A stretch of DNA of 64,000 nucleotides from Bretschneidera sinensis (taxonomy: Eukaryota > Streptophyta > Magnoliopsida > Brassicales > Akaniaceae): NCBI GenBank assembly GCA_023935145.1, contig CM043697.1, positions 49,424,501-49,488,500 of the forward strand, written 5' to 3'. Positions 1-10,574 of this stretch are shown piece by piece. The translations under genes and the position numbers were made by a program. The stretch's first letter is position 1. The number at the start of each line of letters is the position of its first letter. A model generated the notes under the pieces. The model worked only from the letters and a program-made list of their open reading frames with translations, made no database searches and was not told the origin of the DNA.

Positions 1-98
1 GTGAGAATGAAAGGTTGATGGGAAACGAGAGCTTATCTAGTGGTAGTCAAGAGCTTGTTGTGGAGAGTTCTAATCGAGGGAGCCAATGGAGAGAGAAC
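1..98 (+). pseudogene. Ty1/copia gag fragment of element A, upstream half
   Basis: This is an open plus-strand frame with Glu, Ser, Asn and Arg-rich composition, running from the window edge to the insertion point of copia B1. When the B1 insertion and one copy of its AGAAC target duplication are ignored, the frame continues without a shift into the zinc-knuckle region at 10580. I therefore read it as the segment just before the nucleocapsid zinc knuckle of a copia Gag. The 5' LTR, primer site and gag start lie left of the window. The assignment rests on the downstream knuckle and the exact frame continuity; alone this stretch would be unidentifiable. Confidence 0.75.
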
Positions 99-703
99 TG
101 TAAACCGAGGTTCAAACCCAAGAGGGGGGTGAATTGGGTTTTAAAAACTTTTTCTAATTAAACTTGCAAGTTTTTAAACAGTTAAATACATAATACACAC
201 AATCAAATAATATATTTGAAAGTAAAGGAGTTCAAAGGAAGAGAAAGTGCAAACTCCGTTTATAGTGGTTCGGCAATATCAAAATCCTTCTGACCCTACG
301 TCTGCTTTCTTCACGGAACCTATTTGAAGCAATCCGCTAAAACTTTAGTTGTTCAACTTCACGGGTGTTGCACAAACCTTACAACCAATTTCTTCCTTAC
401 AGAAGCTAATCTCTTCTTCACGGAAGCTAATCCCTTCCTCAAGGAAGTTACAAAGAAGTGTTTAATCCTAAACACTCTAAGAGTTATTACAACTCTTTCC
501 CTTTTACAATAAATGAGATTTGCTGTAAAGTAAATGCTAGAGAGATAGCAATAAGTGCTTTTACAAATGAATAATATCACTCTTTCAAGAACAAGCTTGA
601 ACAATGGCTCAACAATAAGTTTTTCAAAGTTTTTAAGAATTAATGAGCTATCTTGTGTATTGAATGTATTCTTTTCTTTTTTAAAATGCTCATTGAAGTG
701 GGG

Positions 704-711
704 TTATATAG
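704..711 (-). promoter_or_regulatory. TATA box of the B1 LTR
   Basis: On the minus strand this reads GGCTATATAACCCC. It lies about 95 bp downstream of the palindrome array and in the middle of the LTR, where the U3/R boundary of a copia LTR is expected. The same position in the B3 LTRs has GGCTATAAAACCC (31546-31554) or GCTATAAAAA (57391-57400), so it is conserved in the related family. Confidence 0.6.
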
Positions 712-805
712 CCTTCAACTAATATGGCCGTTAGAGACTGACTTGGTAGGTTTGGAGCATTAAATTCTCATGTCCCACGTCTCAAACATTCATATTTTTG
801 AATTA

Positions 806-990
806 CGAATCGACTGGGTCCTTGTACCAGTCGACTGGGTCAAGTGAAAAATGTTCACTTTTAGGCTGAGAGAGAGTACTAGTCGACTGGGTCATAGAAC
901 CAGTAGACTAAATAAAGTTACCAGTCGACTGGGAACTTACTGTCCCATATCCCAGTCGACTGGTATGTGAAGCCAGTCGACTAGGTTGTC
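806..990. promoter_or_regulatory. Palindrome array CCAGTCGACTGG in the B1 LTR
   Basis: At least six copies of a 12-bp dyad-symmetric motif occur here, centred near 815, 832, 885, 926, 957 and 978, with exact CCAGTCGACTGG at 921-932 and 952-963. Spacing is irregular (about 17-50 bp), so this is a cluster of sites and not a simple satellite. It lies just upstream of the LTR TATA box. The same motif recurs between pol and the third ORF (3514-3818). A protein-binding (enhancer-like) role is an inference. Confidence 0.75.
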
Positions 991-1301
991 CTTTAACCAA
1001 GTTTTCATGTGTTCAAAACTGTTTCTGACTTAGAAACTTTTGTATAGTTGGTTTTGTTAAAGTCTTTTTGCAAAATGAGCCACAGATCAAGCTATATAAT
1101 TGAACATAAGAGATTTATAATTGTTTCAATTACCTTAATGCCTATTCTAGATCTTCTGTTTTGTTGCGGTGTCTGAATCGAGTTGAGTTCTTGCATCTTG
1201 TTTATGTACCAAATGCTTTTAATGCTTAAATACTTAGATAAAACCGTTAGTGCAGTTAGAGTAGTGTTTTTTCATTTATTAAAATCAAATATAGGTTAAC
1301 A

Positions 1302-2212
1302 ATCTCCATTTTTTTTATGATGACAAGACGAATGAGAGAAAAACAATTTTTAAAAGCTAACTGTTGATTTTTAGAAAAATTTGGGCAGAGTCTCCTCTAT
1401 TTTTCGGATAAAACCCAATCTGTTAAGCATTCAAAACACAATTTATAAATAGTTATCTTAACTCAGTCTTAACTCAACCAAGTATGCATTAGCTCCCCCT
1501 AAATCTATACTCTATTCTAAGTTTACATTAATTTTTCTCTTTTTCTCTCGTGTTTTGACAACAGTAGAAAATGGGGTGCAAACTCGAAAAATAAGCAACT
1601 TGGATATCAAATATAGGAAGATAATGCAAAAACAAACTTGTATGCAAAAACTATGCAATATTCGGAGCTGGAAAGACTTCTCGAGAAGAACCGAAAGTTT
1701 CCACACTAGCATAAGTAGTTAAAGCATATTGCGGAGTACGAATGGCTTAAACCAAGCAATCATATAGCTCAAAAGTAAAGCAAGTATATGAACCATAAAC
1801 TAGATAATTGAAAAGTAGACAAATATATACAAGCATCCATACATCATGGCTTATAGAAGCTGAATATCAAGTACAATCATAAAAAAATGTATGATAAAAC
1901 ATGAAATGTTCGTGCTAAAACTATCTAAGAGCTGTACAAATGAAATCTAAATGATAGATCGAAGGAGCTCAACGAGCAGGAAAGTCAGAGTCGTCATTGA
2001 GGAGATCTCGAATCTCTTGCCAAAGAGCCTTACGAGTGCTCTCAGAGTAACTCAAAGTCATCCTTGAGGGTGTCGATGCCGCAACGCATCTGTACAATAT
2101 CAATCCGCACTAACTGAAAGCTCTGGTTGACAGAAGAGCTCAAGCTCTAGAAACCTATTTACATGGACAGTTAGAGGCTCATAATAGCTTGTAAGACGTC
2201 GTCATATCCAGC
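1302..2212 (-). other. 3' untranslated region of copia B1
   Basis: No convincing coding sequence lies between the third ORF and the 3' LTR. Next to the LTR is a degenerate polypurine tract (minus strand, 1302-1325, interrupted by a long A run). A second purine-rich tract, a run of AGAG/AAAG on the minus strand, lies at about 1536-1557. Both tracts have counterparts in B3 at 32222-32245 and 32446-32482. Confidence 0.55.
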
Positions 2213-3260
2213 CTAACTACTGTTAGTGCCACTATATCGAACATACTGTAGATTCGAGTTAGTATCCATAGAAGTGGGAGGAGTTACATCATCAGGAACC
2301 TCATCCCCCTCTTCGTTACTATCATCACCATCACCGATCTCTATATTTCTCCTTGCCTTGAAGTATATCATTTCATCTCGGATCATGCACCTCATGTTCT
2401 TCAATGAAGAGACATTGATGATGTCCTCGGGGCCGATGTCCTAAGCCTCTGAGGCTGGTAGAGGGACATGAAAATGCTGGAGGATCAGGGTGATGAGTAT
2501 CCCATAAGGAAGGCACCCGAAGTCACTCGCTTCACCGTTTATCATGTTGGTAAGCAGTAGGGGGTAGATATTGAAGTGGTGTCCAATTATGAGACACCAA
2601 ATCAATATCACATTTATCTTTGAGAGATAGCCCCGACTCCCGAGTTGTGGGTAGATGGTCCAACTCATGATGAGATTGAACAACTTCGAGTTGAGGGATA
2701 TGCCATTACAAGTGTGAAATGTAGTTGGCCTAAAGATATAGTTAGGGTCTCCACTAACAATCTCGAATGCCTCCTCATAATTGAAATTGTCCAGCCATCT
2801 GTCCAGACTCCACTAGATCCCTTCCACGGGGATTCTCAGTATGCTGACCAAGAGGTCAGTATTCACCTCAAAATCAATGCCCATGATGCTGGTTTTAAAC
2901 TGAAGAGTTACTGCACTCGGTTTAACCAGGTTGGCATAGAATTGGTGAACAAGTTGTGGATAAACTTTTTGGTGTATCTTGACAAGTGGTTTTAACGGCT
3001 TCGAAGGCAGGCATAATATCAAAATTTGCATGATAGATAGAGTCAAAGTCGACAAATCTACCCGTCATGATTTTCTTGTGGCATATAAGGGAATTATACC
3101 TGCTCTTTGCAGCGGGGCTCCAAAATAGCAAATCATCGAGTTCAATCCTCGCCTTTTTGCACGACAAATCGGCTAGCCCATTCCCTTTTGTGTCTGGACC
3201 CATAGATTTCTTATAGCATAGCTGTGTAGGCGCATTGGGTCCTCTAGAGGTATATTTCAC
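2213..3260 (-). pseudogene. Third ORF of copia B1 (plant-transposon ORF3, env position), broken
   Basis: This is an extra reading frame downstream of pol, on the pol strand. It starts at the ATG near 3260. A first block ends in a motif of the form GRFVDFDSIYHANFDI. After a frameshift near 3000 it continues with VHQFYANL and a following beta-rich block, then a block with LGSRGYLSK and a CLPYGILIT segment, and ends in an acidic tail of Asp, Glu, Ser and Thr. The LVxxFYxNL signature is what public databases usually label putative plant transposon protein domain; its function is unknown. B3 has the homologue at 49274-50401 and Athila E has the same signature at 39312-39542. A TATA box and palindrome array lie upstream. 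Stops and frameshifts make it a pseudogene. Confidence 0.7.
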
Positions 3261-3494
3261 TCAGATTCTCTTAAATATTTTTTAAAAAAAAAAACGTTTT
3301 TAAAGAGAAATTTGAGAGATTTTGGGACATGTGGATTTTTCAATCATGAAAAATTGAAGAATAGATGATTTGATGTATGATTGAAGTTTGTATGGTGTGG
3401 ATTTGAAAGATTTTGGGATGAAATCACGAATTTTCTAGAGAGAGAAAGCTTGGGGTTTTCAACAATGGCATGAGATTTGAAAAATCTGAAGAAA

Positions 3495-3504
3495 CTATTT
3501 ATAG
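3495..3504 (-). promoter_or_regulatory. Internal TATA box upstream of the B1 third ORF
   Basis: On the minus strand this reads CTATAAATAG, a near-perfect plant TATA box. It lies just downstream of the internal palindrome array and about 235 bp upstream of the ORF3 start. A CT-rich tract (CTTTCTCTCTCT on the minus strand, near 3440) of the kind seen in plant leaders follows. The arrangement array, TATA box, leader, ORF copies that of the LTR. Promoter activity is inferred. Confidence 0.55.
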
Positions 3505-3513
3505 AATCGTGAT

Positions 3514-3818
3514 ACTAGTCGACTGGGTTAGGGTACCAGTCGATTGGGCCTTTCTAAATTTAGGAATTTTTTGACATACCTATCGACTGGGTCGGGATAC
3601 CAGTCGACTTGGTAAATTGGCAAAGAGACACTAGTTGACTAGATGTACCATACTAGTTGACTAGGTGGATCACCAAAATTTTAAATTTTTTGCTCGGGTT
3701 ATTGAAAATCTTGCTCCAAGTATTCTTGTGTAATACTAGTCGACTCATTCATTAAACTAATCGACTGGTTGAATTGGCAGTGAGTTACCAGTTGACTGGG
3801 GTCATGTACCCCGTCGAC
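3514..3818. promoter_or_regulatory. Internal palindrome array between pol and the third ORF of B1
   Basis: About ten copies or near copies of CCAGTCGACTGG lie here, at about 3516, 3537, 3581, 3600, 3630, 3651, 3735, 3757, 3787 and 3809. Several carry C-to-T changes giving CTAGTTGACTAG, and in that copy both arms have changed. No coding frame crosses the array. It separates the pol stop from ORF3. Confidence 0.75.
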
Positions 3819-3972
3819 TGGGTCCTTTATGAAACTTAAAATTTTAAGCTCTAGCTTAGAATTTTAGCACGAATTTGTTTATCTATTCCATTTTGAGTGA
3901 GAGATATATTAAATGAGAGTTAATATTCATTTATTAGATGTCAATTTATGCAAATGATGAATATGAATGCAA

Positions 3973-6617
3973 TCAAACATATAGTTTATCATAGTCTTTC
4001 AAGCCCATTAATAGTCTAGTATTACAAAAGCTATCTTCATTTAAGGGTTTTGTAAGAACATCAGCTATTTGATCTTCCAAAGGAATGAATTCTAGTCTAA
4101 TATCACCTTTTTGAGCATAATCTCTTATGAAATGATGCCTGATTTCTATATGTTTGGTTCTAGAATGCTGAATAAGGTTTTTAGTCAAGTTGATGGCACT
4201 AGTGTTATCACAATGAATTGGAATATCTTTAAAGTTCATGCCATAGTCTTCTAGTTGTTGTTTTATCCAAAATACTTAAGCACAACAACTTCTGGCAGCA
4301 ATATATTTCGTTTCGACGGTAGACAGTGCAACCGAATTTTTGTTTCTTAGAAAACCAAAAGGTTAACATTGCACCTAAAAATTGGCATGTACCACTAGTA
4401 CTTTTTTTATCTAGCCTACAACCCACAGAATCAGCATCCGAATATCCAAAAAGCTCAAAAAATGATTCTTTAAAGTACCATAAGCCTAGGTTTTAAGTCC
4501 CTTAGAATTCTTTTTATAGTAATTACATGTGATTAGTTAGGTTTAGCTTGAAATCTAGCACATATGTATACACTGAACATTATATCAGGTCTACTTGCAG
4601 TTAGATAAAGTAAACGTCATATCATGCTTCTATAATTTTTAGTATCTACACACTTAGGAGTGCCAATTAACTTTGAGCTTTCCATAGCAAACCTTTTTAA
4701 TAGGTCCTTGGTGTACTTTGATTGATTGATGAAGATCTCCTCTTTCAATTGTTTGATTTGAAGTCCAAGAAAGTAGGTGAGTTCTCTCATCATGGTCATT
4801 TCAAATTCTCCTTGCATGCACTTAGCAAACTCTTGACATATAAATTCATTAGAAGCACAAAATATAATATCATCAACATATATTTGGACTAAAAGTGTGT
4901 CATTCTTGTGTGTTTTTGTGAAGAAGGTTCTGTCCATGTTTCCTCTTGTAAAACCATTTTCAAGCAAAAACTTACTTAGTCTTTCATACCATGCTCTTAG
5001 AGCTTGCTTCAACCCATATAGAGCTTTAGAAAGTTTATAGACATGGTTTGGAAGAGTAGCATTTTCAAATATAAGAGGTTACGCAACATACACCTTTTCT
5101 TCTATAAAACCATTTAAAAGGGCACTTTTTACACCCATTTGAAATAGCTTAAATTTATTGAAGCATGCAAAGGCTAAAAACATTCGAATAGCTTTTAATC
5201 TAGCTACGGGAGCATAGATCTCATCAAAGTCTATTCCTTCTTCTTGATTATACCCTTTAGCAACTAGTCTAGCTTTGTTCCTAGTTACTATTTCATTTTC
5301 ATCCATTTTATTTCTATATACCCATTTGGTTTCTATTATTGTGTGACTATTTGGTCTAGGAACTAAATTCCATACCTTGTTTTCTTTCAAATTGATTTAG
5401 TTCTTCTTGTATAGCATTTATCCAATCATTATCTTTTTTGGCTTTTATAAAAGTCTTAGATTCTACTTGAAATAAATAAGCTACGCAATTGCAAATATTT
5501 CTAATAGAGGATCGAGTTCTTACCCCTTGTGAAGGATCACCAATCACTTGATTAATTGGATGATAATTCACATACCTTCAATCTTTGGGAAGACCATCCT
5601 CTTGTTGACTTGTAAATGGTTGATCAAGATTGTAAGCATCTACTTCTTGATCTATTTGAGGTTCATTCTCCTTTGGGTCAACAATGGGAGTAGATGTTTC
5701 TATCTTTGGAATAAAATCTACAACATCATTAAACGAAACTACTCTACTACCAATAGGGTTAGATTCATCAAAGGCTACATGTACGGATTCTTCAACCAAC
5801 AAAATTATTTTGTTAAAAACTCTATAAGCTTTACTAGAGGTTGAATATCCTAAAAAGATCCCTTCATCAGTCTTTGAGTCAAATTTACCCAAGTTAGTTT
5901 TATTATTATTTAGGATGAAGCATTTATAACCAAAAGCATGAAAATAAGAGATATTAGGCTTTCTACCTTTCCATAGTTCATATGGAGTTTTATTTAGTGT
6001 AAGCTTAATTAATACTCTATTTAAAACATAGTATGAAGTATTTATGGCTTCTGTCCAAAAATATTTTGGCAAACTATTTTCACAAAGCATTGTTCTTGCA
6101 AATTCTTCTAAAACTCTATTTTTCTTCTCAATAACTCCTTTTTGTTGAGGAGTTCTAGGTGCTGAAAAATTGTGGTCAATTCCATTTTTATTACAAAATT
6201 TTGAAAAGATTTGGTTTTAAAATTCCTTTCCATGATCACTTCTTATACTTGAAATACAAATTTCTTTTTCAATTTGAACCTTTTTACAAAACAAATCATT
6301 TGTATGCTTCATCCTTGTATGCAATAAAGATAACAAATGTGTATCTTGAATAGTCATCAACAATAACAAGAGCATATTGATGGCCACCTAGACTAAGGAT
6401 ACTTATTAGACCGAATAAATCCATATACAAAAGTTCCAAAGGTCTAGTAGTTGAGACTATATTTTTTGATTTAAAAGAAATTCTAGTTTATTTTCCCATT
6501 TGACAAGCATCACACACCTTGTCTTTTTCAAATTTGATTTTTGGTAGTCCAATGACTAAATCTTTTCTTGAAATGATTTTAAGCAAATCCATATTGACAT
6601 GGCTAAGTCTTCTATGC
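3973..6617 (-). pseudogene. pol: Copia B1 pol, part 2: integrase C-terminal half, reverse transcriptase, RNase H
   Basis: On the minus strand the integrase catalytic region (about 6617-6090) is badly broken but shows the VNMDLLKIISRKDL stretch of the GAG-pre-integrase segment and LLYMDLFG. The integrase C-terminal part at 6090-5578 is open and has the family motifs YELWKGRKPNISY and FHAFGYKCF. RT follows (5571-4617): KTKWVYRNK-like block, [18 protein letters not shown], and the active site YVDDIIFC. The RNase H remnant (4426-3973) ends with SRTKHIEIRHHFIRD and ADVLTKPL, typical of copia pol ends. Stops and frameshifts occur between blocks. Upstream (higher coordinates) the frame is cut by the solo Athila LTR. 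Confidence 0.88.
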
Positions 6618-6622
6618 CATAG

Positions 6623-7982
6623 TGTTGTGCGATTATCTACCTAAATAAATAAGAGAATTATCAGACTTGTTTTACTTGCAAGTGCACAAGGTCAACTTAG
6701 TAGTATAGTGTGCGAATGCAAGATCATCTCCATAAAGATTGGTAAATTTTGATTTAGAATTGGCTTCACAATAATAAAATAAAAATAAGAGAAATAAATA
6801 TTGAGTTGGAATTTAATAAAGATAAAGGCGTAGGGACTTGATATCCACCACTAATCATGCTACTACAACAAAACAGTATGCCAATGCTTTACTCATGTCA
6901 TGAATACCTAATAGTTGTCAACCTAAGGGCATGATATCTACTTCTTAAGCTATTGATTTCCCTAATAAACGAGTTAGGCATGGTATCTACTCTAACTTTT
7001 TTCTTTCTTAAGGGATTCAGCATGATGTATACTGAGTTGTTCCTTAAGAGAGCATAAGATCTGTGGAAATCGACAACCACACGAGACTTAGGGCATGGTA
7101 TCTACTCCCGGTTTCCCATGTTGATTAACCCAAGAATCCGGCGTGGATATCTTTTGTTACTATTGTTGAACCCAGGACTCGGTCATCCAAATTAATTCAA
7201 CTAATTAATCCATACGACATGCATACGTTGATCAGACACACACATATGAGGAATTTAAATAAAAACAGGCATTAATCAAATTAAGAATCACAACATAAAT
7301 ATTGCAAATGCACCAATACTGAATTATTGAGTAAACATAATTAGGGCTTCAATCAAGTCCTTACTAGAAAATTAGTTACATATAGTTGTGATGCTAAACA
7401 ACATCATAAAATAAAATACAAAGGAAAGAAGAAACTCGAAAACACTAATGGAGAAGAGTCGTCAATTCGTCTCCATAATCTCTTTTCCGGGTTCGTCCGG
7501 CCTCCAGCCTCTCTGAACAAAAACTAAACTAAAAGGGAGATCTGCTCCTAAAAAGGGAGATCTTATTTTTGTGTTTTAAAAGTCTATTTATAGGGTTCTA
7601 AGGACACTTGGAAACCCTAATTTTCAAAACAGGTCTCTAACCCTACTTTCCAAAATAAGAACTGCCGTTTTGATGTTTTACTGATGCGTGTGCGCTCGAT
7701 CGCATGAGTTTGCACTCGAGCACAAGGTTGCGCTTGAGCCTTCTCCTTGTGTGCACGAGTGCTTGTGCACTCGATCGCACCAAGTACTGCGCTCGATCGC
7801 ACTCTTCTGTAGCTCCTAGTTCCAGTTTTGCTCTTTGAGTTCCAAAATGCTTCATTTCTTCCAAAAACCTATAAAAACACATAAAACACAAAAAACAAAG
7901 TAAAATAGAATAAAATATGCAAACTAAAACCTTAACAAATGTAAATTAAGGGGCTTAAATATGAATATTTAAGCACTTATCA
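6623..7982 (-). mobile_element. Solo LTR of an Athila-type Ty3/gypsy element in copia B1 integrase
   Basis: This 1360-bp LTR has plus-strand ends TGTTGTGC and ACTTATCA and is flanked by CATAG at 6618-6622 and 7983-7987. It matches the LTRs of Athila element E (36214-37269 and 45823-47138) along its whole length. No internal sequence, primer site or polypurine tract is present, so it is a solo LTR left by recombination between two LTRs. It contains a motif cluster with CGATCG core at 7682-7804 and a TATA box (minus strand, 7584-7593, CTATAAATAG). It interrupts the B1 pol frame in the GAG-pre-integrase region. Confidence 0.93.
7682..7804. promoter_or_regulatory. CGATCG-core motif cluster in the solo Athila LTR
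   Basis: Five or six copies of a motif close to TGCGCTCGATCGCA occur, some as TGCACTCGAGCACA, followed in the minus-strand transcription direction by the TATA box at 7584-7593. The same cluster is in the Athila E LTRs (46806-46950) and in E's internal non-coding regions (39770-39810, 40265-40400, 45590-45660). Confidence 0.65.
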
Positions 7983-7987
7983 CATAG

Positions 7988-8390
7988 CTATGGGTTTTCA
8001 CTAAAAATGATAAAACATTTCTCATTTTCCGAATGCAAAGATTTTAAATCAACTATATAGAAATTTTCGTGTCTATGGCCAACAAGCTTGATTTTGTTAT
8101 TTTTGATGTCTCTAACTAGACAATAAAAGGTTTCAAATATGACTTTGTTGCTTTTGTCACATAATTGACTAATACTACGTAAATTTGGCTTAGGGCCTTG
8201 CACATATAATACATGATCAATGGTTGAGAAATCATTACCAACTTTTTCATGCCCGATGATCTTTATCTTTGTGTTATCTCCAATGGTGACATGTTCACCA
8301 TCCCTTAGAGTTACCTCTTTTAATACACTTCGATCACCAGTCATGTCCTTTGAGTATCCACTATCAATGTACTAATAGTTACCTTTCTCC
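7988..8390 (-). pseudogene. Copia B1 aspartic protease and start of the GAG-pre-integrase segment
   Basis: On the minus strand a retropepsin block reads YIDSGYSKDMTGD, with the catalytic Asp-Ser-Gly intact. It is followed by a conserved DGEHVTIGDN stretch, then VLYVQGPKPNLRSISQLCDK, the usual region leading into the integrase zinc-binding part. The frame is open from about 8344 to 7988 and is then cut by the solo LTR. A stop lies between the Gag-linker and the protease near 8370. The homologous block of B3 is at 53057-53390. Confidence 0.85.
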
Positions 8391-8399
8391 TTGGTGTGG

Positions 8400-10317
8400 A
8401 GACATATCTACATTACACAAGGATATACAATTGCACTACTAGGGACCCAAAATTTCTTGGGTTCTTTGGGGTTAGTCCTAGAAAATACGGTTCCTTTAGA
8501 GACTCATACTTTCTTAACATTGTAAGGTGCTCTAAAATTGTAGACATGTTGATAAAGCATGATCCTAGGATAATAGTTATTGATATTTCTAGGATTTCTC
8601 AAATATGCATGCCTATAGTTCCTTGGATAAGTATTCCTAGGATACATGTTTCTATTGTGAAGATTATAAACATGCATGTCATTTCTAGGAAATGTATGAT
8701 GATGATTTCTAAGATATGTACTTGCATTATTATGAACATATATATTATTTCTAGGATACACATGATAGTAATTCCTAGGATGTGCATGTGTAGTGTGCAA
8801 GTTGTGAGTATACATATTATCTCTAGGATGCACATGATGGTTACTCCTAGGATGTGTATATACATTTCTTGAATGATTGTTTCTAGCATTTGCATTTCTT
8901 GAGTGAGCATATATATACGCACGTGTATTTCTAGGATGTTTATTTCTAGTAAATGCATTAGGATTCACATTCGCATTTCTAGGCTTACTAGCATGCATTG
9001 AGGGAGTGCTTTTAATCTTGCTAATAGTATTGGAAGTGGAGGCTTCATTCACACATATTGTTTTCATGAACAAAGTCTCTTTTGACTTTTACTTGCCTAA
9101 TGGAGAATAACCCAAGTCGGATTTTCCTCTATTTAACCTTTGGCTAGATAGCACTTCATCTAGCTTTTCTTTTCCAAGCATAAGTCTCGATATTGTGCTA
9201 TTTAATTCCATTATTTGCTTCTTTAAATTTTCATTTTCGTCTTTAAGAAAATCTTGAGAAGAATTATAAAGCATGGAAGATAGTTTTTCTTTTTCTTCCT
9301 TTAAGCCTTCTATCTCTTTAAAAAGAGATAAGACTTCCTTTTTTAGGGTTGTATTCTTAGAATTGAATTTCTTCAATTCTTCAAGCATTTCATTTATAAC
9401 CTCAATTAATTCTTCACTGCTACTAACAATGTTATTAATAGAAGGGGAAGAATTTTATACCTCATTTTCGTCGTCGATTGCCATCAAGCATAGGTTGACA
9501 ATCTCCTCGTATCCGACCTCATTGTCTGAGGATTCTTCTTCTTCGTCTGCAATCATAGCTTTCTTTTTGAAGATCTTATATGATTTGCTTGTTATTGTAC
9601 AATCGGTTTTGATATGACCGGGCTTTTGATAACCGTAACACATAAGTGGTTCCCTTTTTGGAGTGGAATCTCTTGTGTAAGGTTTCTTGCTCTTTTTCAA
9701 GAACTTGCGAAACCTTTTGGTGATTAGAGATATCTCACCATCTTCTTCACTGATCTCTACCTCTTCTTCTGTTTTTTCCTCTTTGTTGCTCGTAGAGGCC
9801 TTAAGAGCAATCACTATTTTCTTATTCTCATCATCATTACCAATAAGATTCACTTCCTCCATCTTGTACGTCAATAGTGATCCGAGAAGTGTTTCAACAT
9901 CAAGTTTGTCAAGATCTTTGGCCTTAATCATGGCCGTTTTCTTTGCTTTCCAAGTGGATAGCAAAGACCTTAAGATCTTCCTTGTTAGTTCAAATTCCTC
10001 AATGTTCCTACCAAGAAGCTTTAAACCATTAACAATGATAGTAAAACGTAAGTGCATTTAAGAAATTATTTGTTATGAAATATTTTGAAAGATTCACACT
10101 CGGACACTAGCATATAGATTTTTTATTTTTTGACTTCGCTAGTGCCCTAATATGTAACTTGTAATTTTTCCCAAATTTCTTTAGCTGTAACACATGCATA
10201 AATTTTATTATTTTAAGCTATATTTAAATAACAATATAAAATACTAGTGGCTATACTATTTAGAGACATCATTCTATTATCCTCTTCATTAAACTCTGTT
10301 TTGAGTTTAGGCATTGT
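8400..10317 (-). pseudogene. gag: Copia B1 gag with zinc knuckle, coiled coil and Asn/His-rich linker
   Basis: The capsid part starts near 10311 with MPKLKTEFNEED and shows KIYACVTAKEIWEKLQ, then KTAMIKAKDLDKLDVETLLGSLLTYKMEE. A single zinc knuckle CYGYQKPGHIKTDC (second Cys replaced by Tyr) lies near 9640. An acidic block, then a Lys/Glu/Leu coiled coil (9388-9089), follow. The last part (9073-8504) is a low-complexity linker of imperfect PRN repeats rich in Asn, His, Arg and Tyr, ahead of the protease. The first quarter has several stops; the later segments are open over long stretches. Confidence 0.85.
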
Positions 10318-10318
10318 A

Positions 10319-10574
10319 TGTTGGTTTTGTTAAAGTCTTTTTTCAAAATGAGTCACAGATCAAGCTATGTAATTGAACATAAGAGATTTACAATTGTTTC
10401 AATTACCTTAATGCCTATTCTAGATCTTCTGTTTTGTTGCGGTGTCTGAATCGCGTTGAGTTCTTGCATCTTGTTTATGTACCGAATGCTTTTAATGCTT
10501 AAACACTTAGATAAAACTTTTAATGCAGTTAGAGTAGTGTTTTGTCATTTATTAAAATCAAATACGGGTCAACA
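10319..10574 (-). repeat. Truncated 5' LTR of copia B1
   Basis: This copy corresponds to positions of about 1046-1301 in the full LTR and ends GGTCAACA before the AGAAC target duplication. The other 950 bp of the LTR and the whole primer-binding site are missing. At 10311-10320 the gag start runs directly into LTR sequence through a short shared TGTAT/GTTGG stretch. The deletion happened after insertion, because the outer end and target duplication are intact. Confidence 0.9.

Larger units (their letters stand above)
99..1301 (-). repeat. 3' LTR of copia B1
   Basis: The LTR begins TGTAAACC and ends GGTTAACA on the plus strand, so it has TG...CA ends in either reading. It matches the truncated right-hand copy at 10319-10574 over its inner 250 bp and resembles the LTRs of copia B3. 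On the minus strand it is directly preceded by a degenerate polypurine tract (1302-1325). It holds the palindrome array at 806-990 and a TATA box at 704-711, followed in transcription direction by a region of short direct repeats such as CTTC(A/C)CGGAAG around 360-450. Confidence 0.9.

Noticed and set aside
2226..2995. Plus-strand open frames at 2226-2444 and 2645-2995
   Set aside because: They are antisense to the third ORF of B1, whose minus-strand blocks are conserved in B3.
8396..8872. 158-codon plus-strand open frame rich in Ile and Met
   Set aside because: It is the complement of the Asn/His-rich Gag linker, which explains the odd composition.
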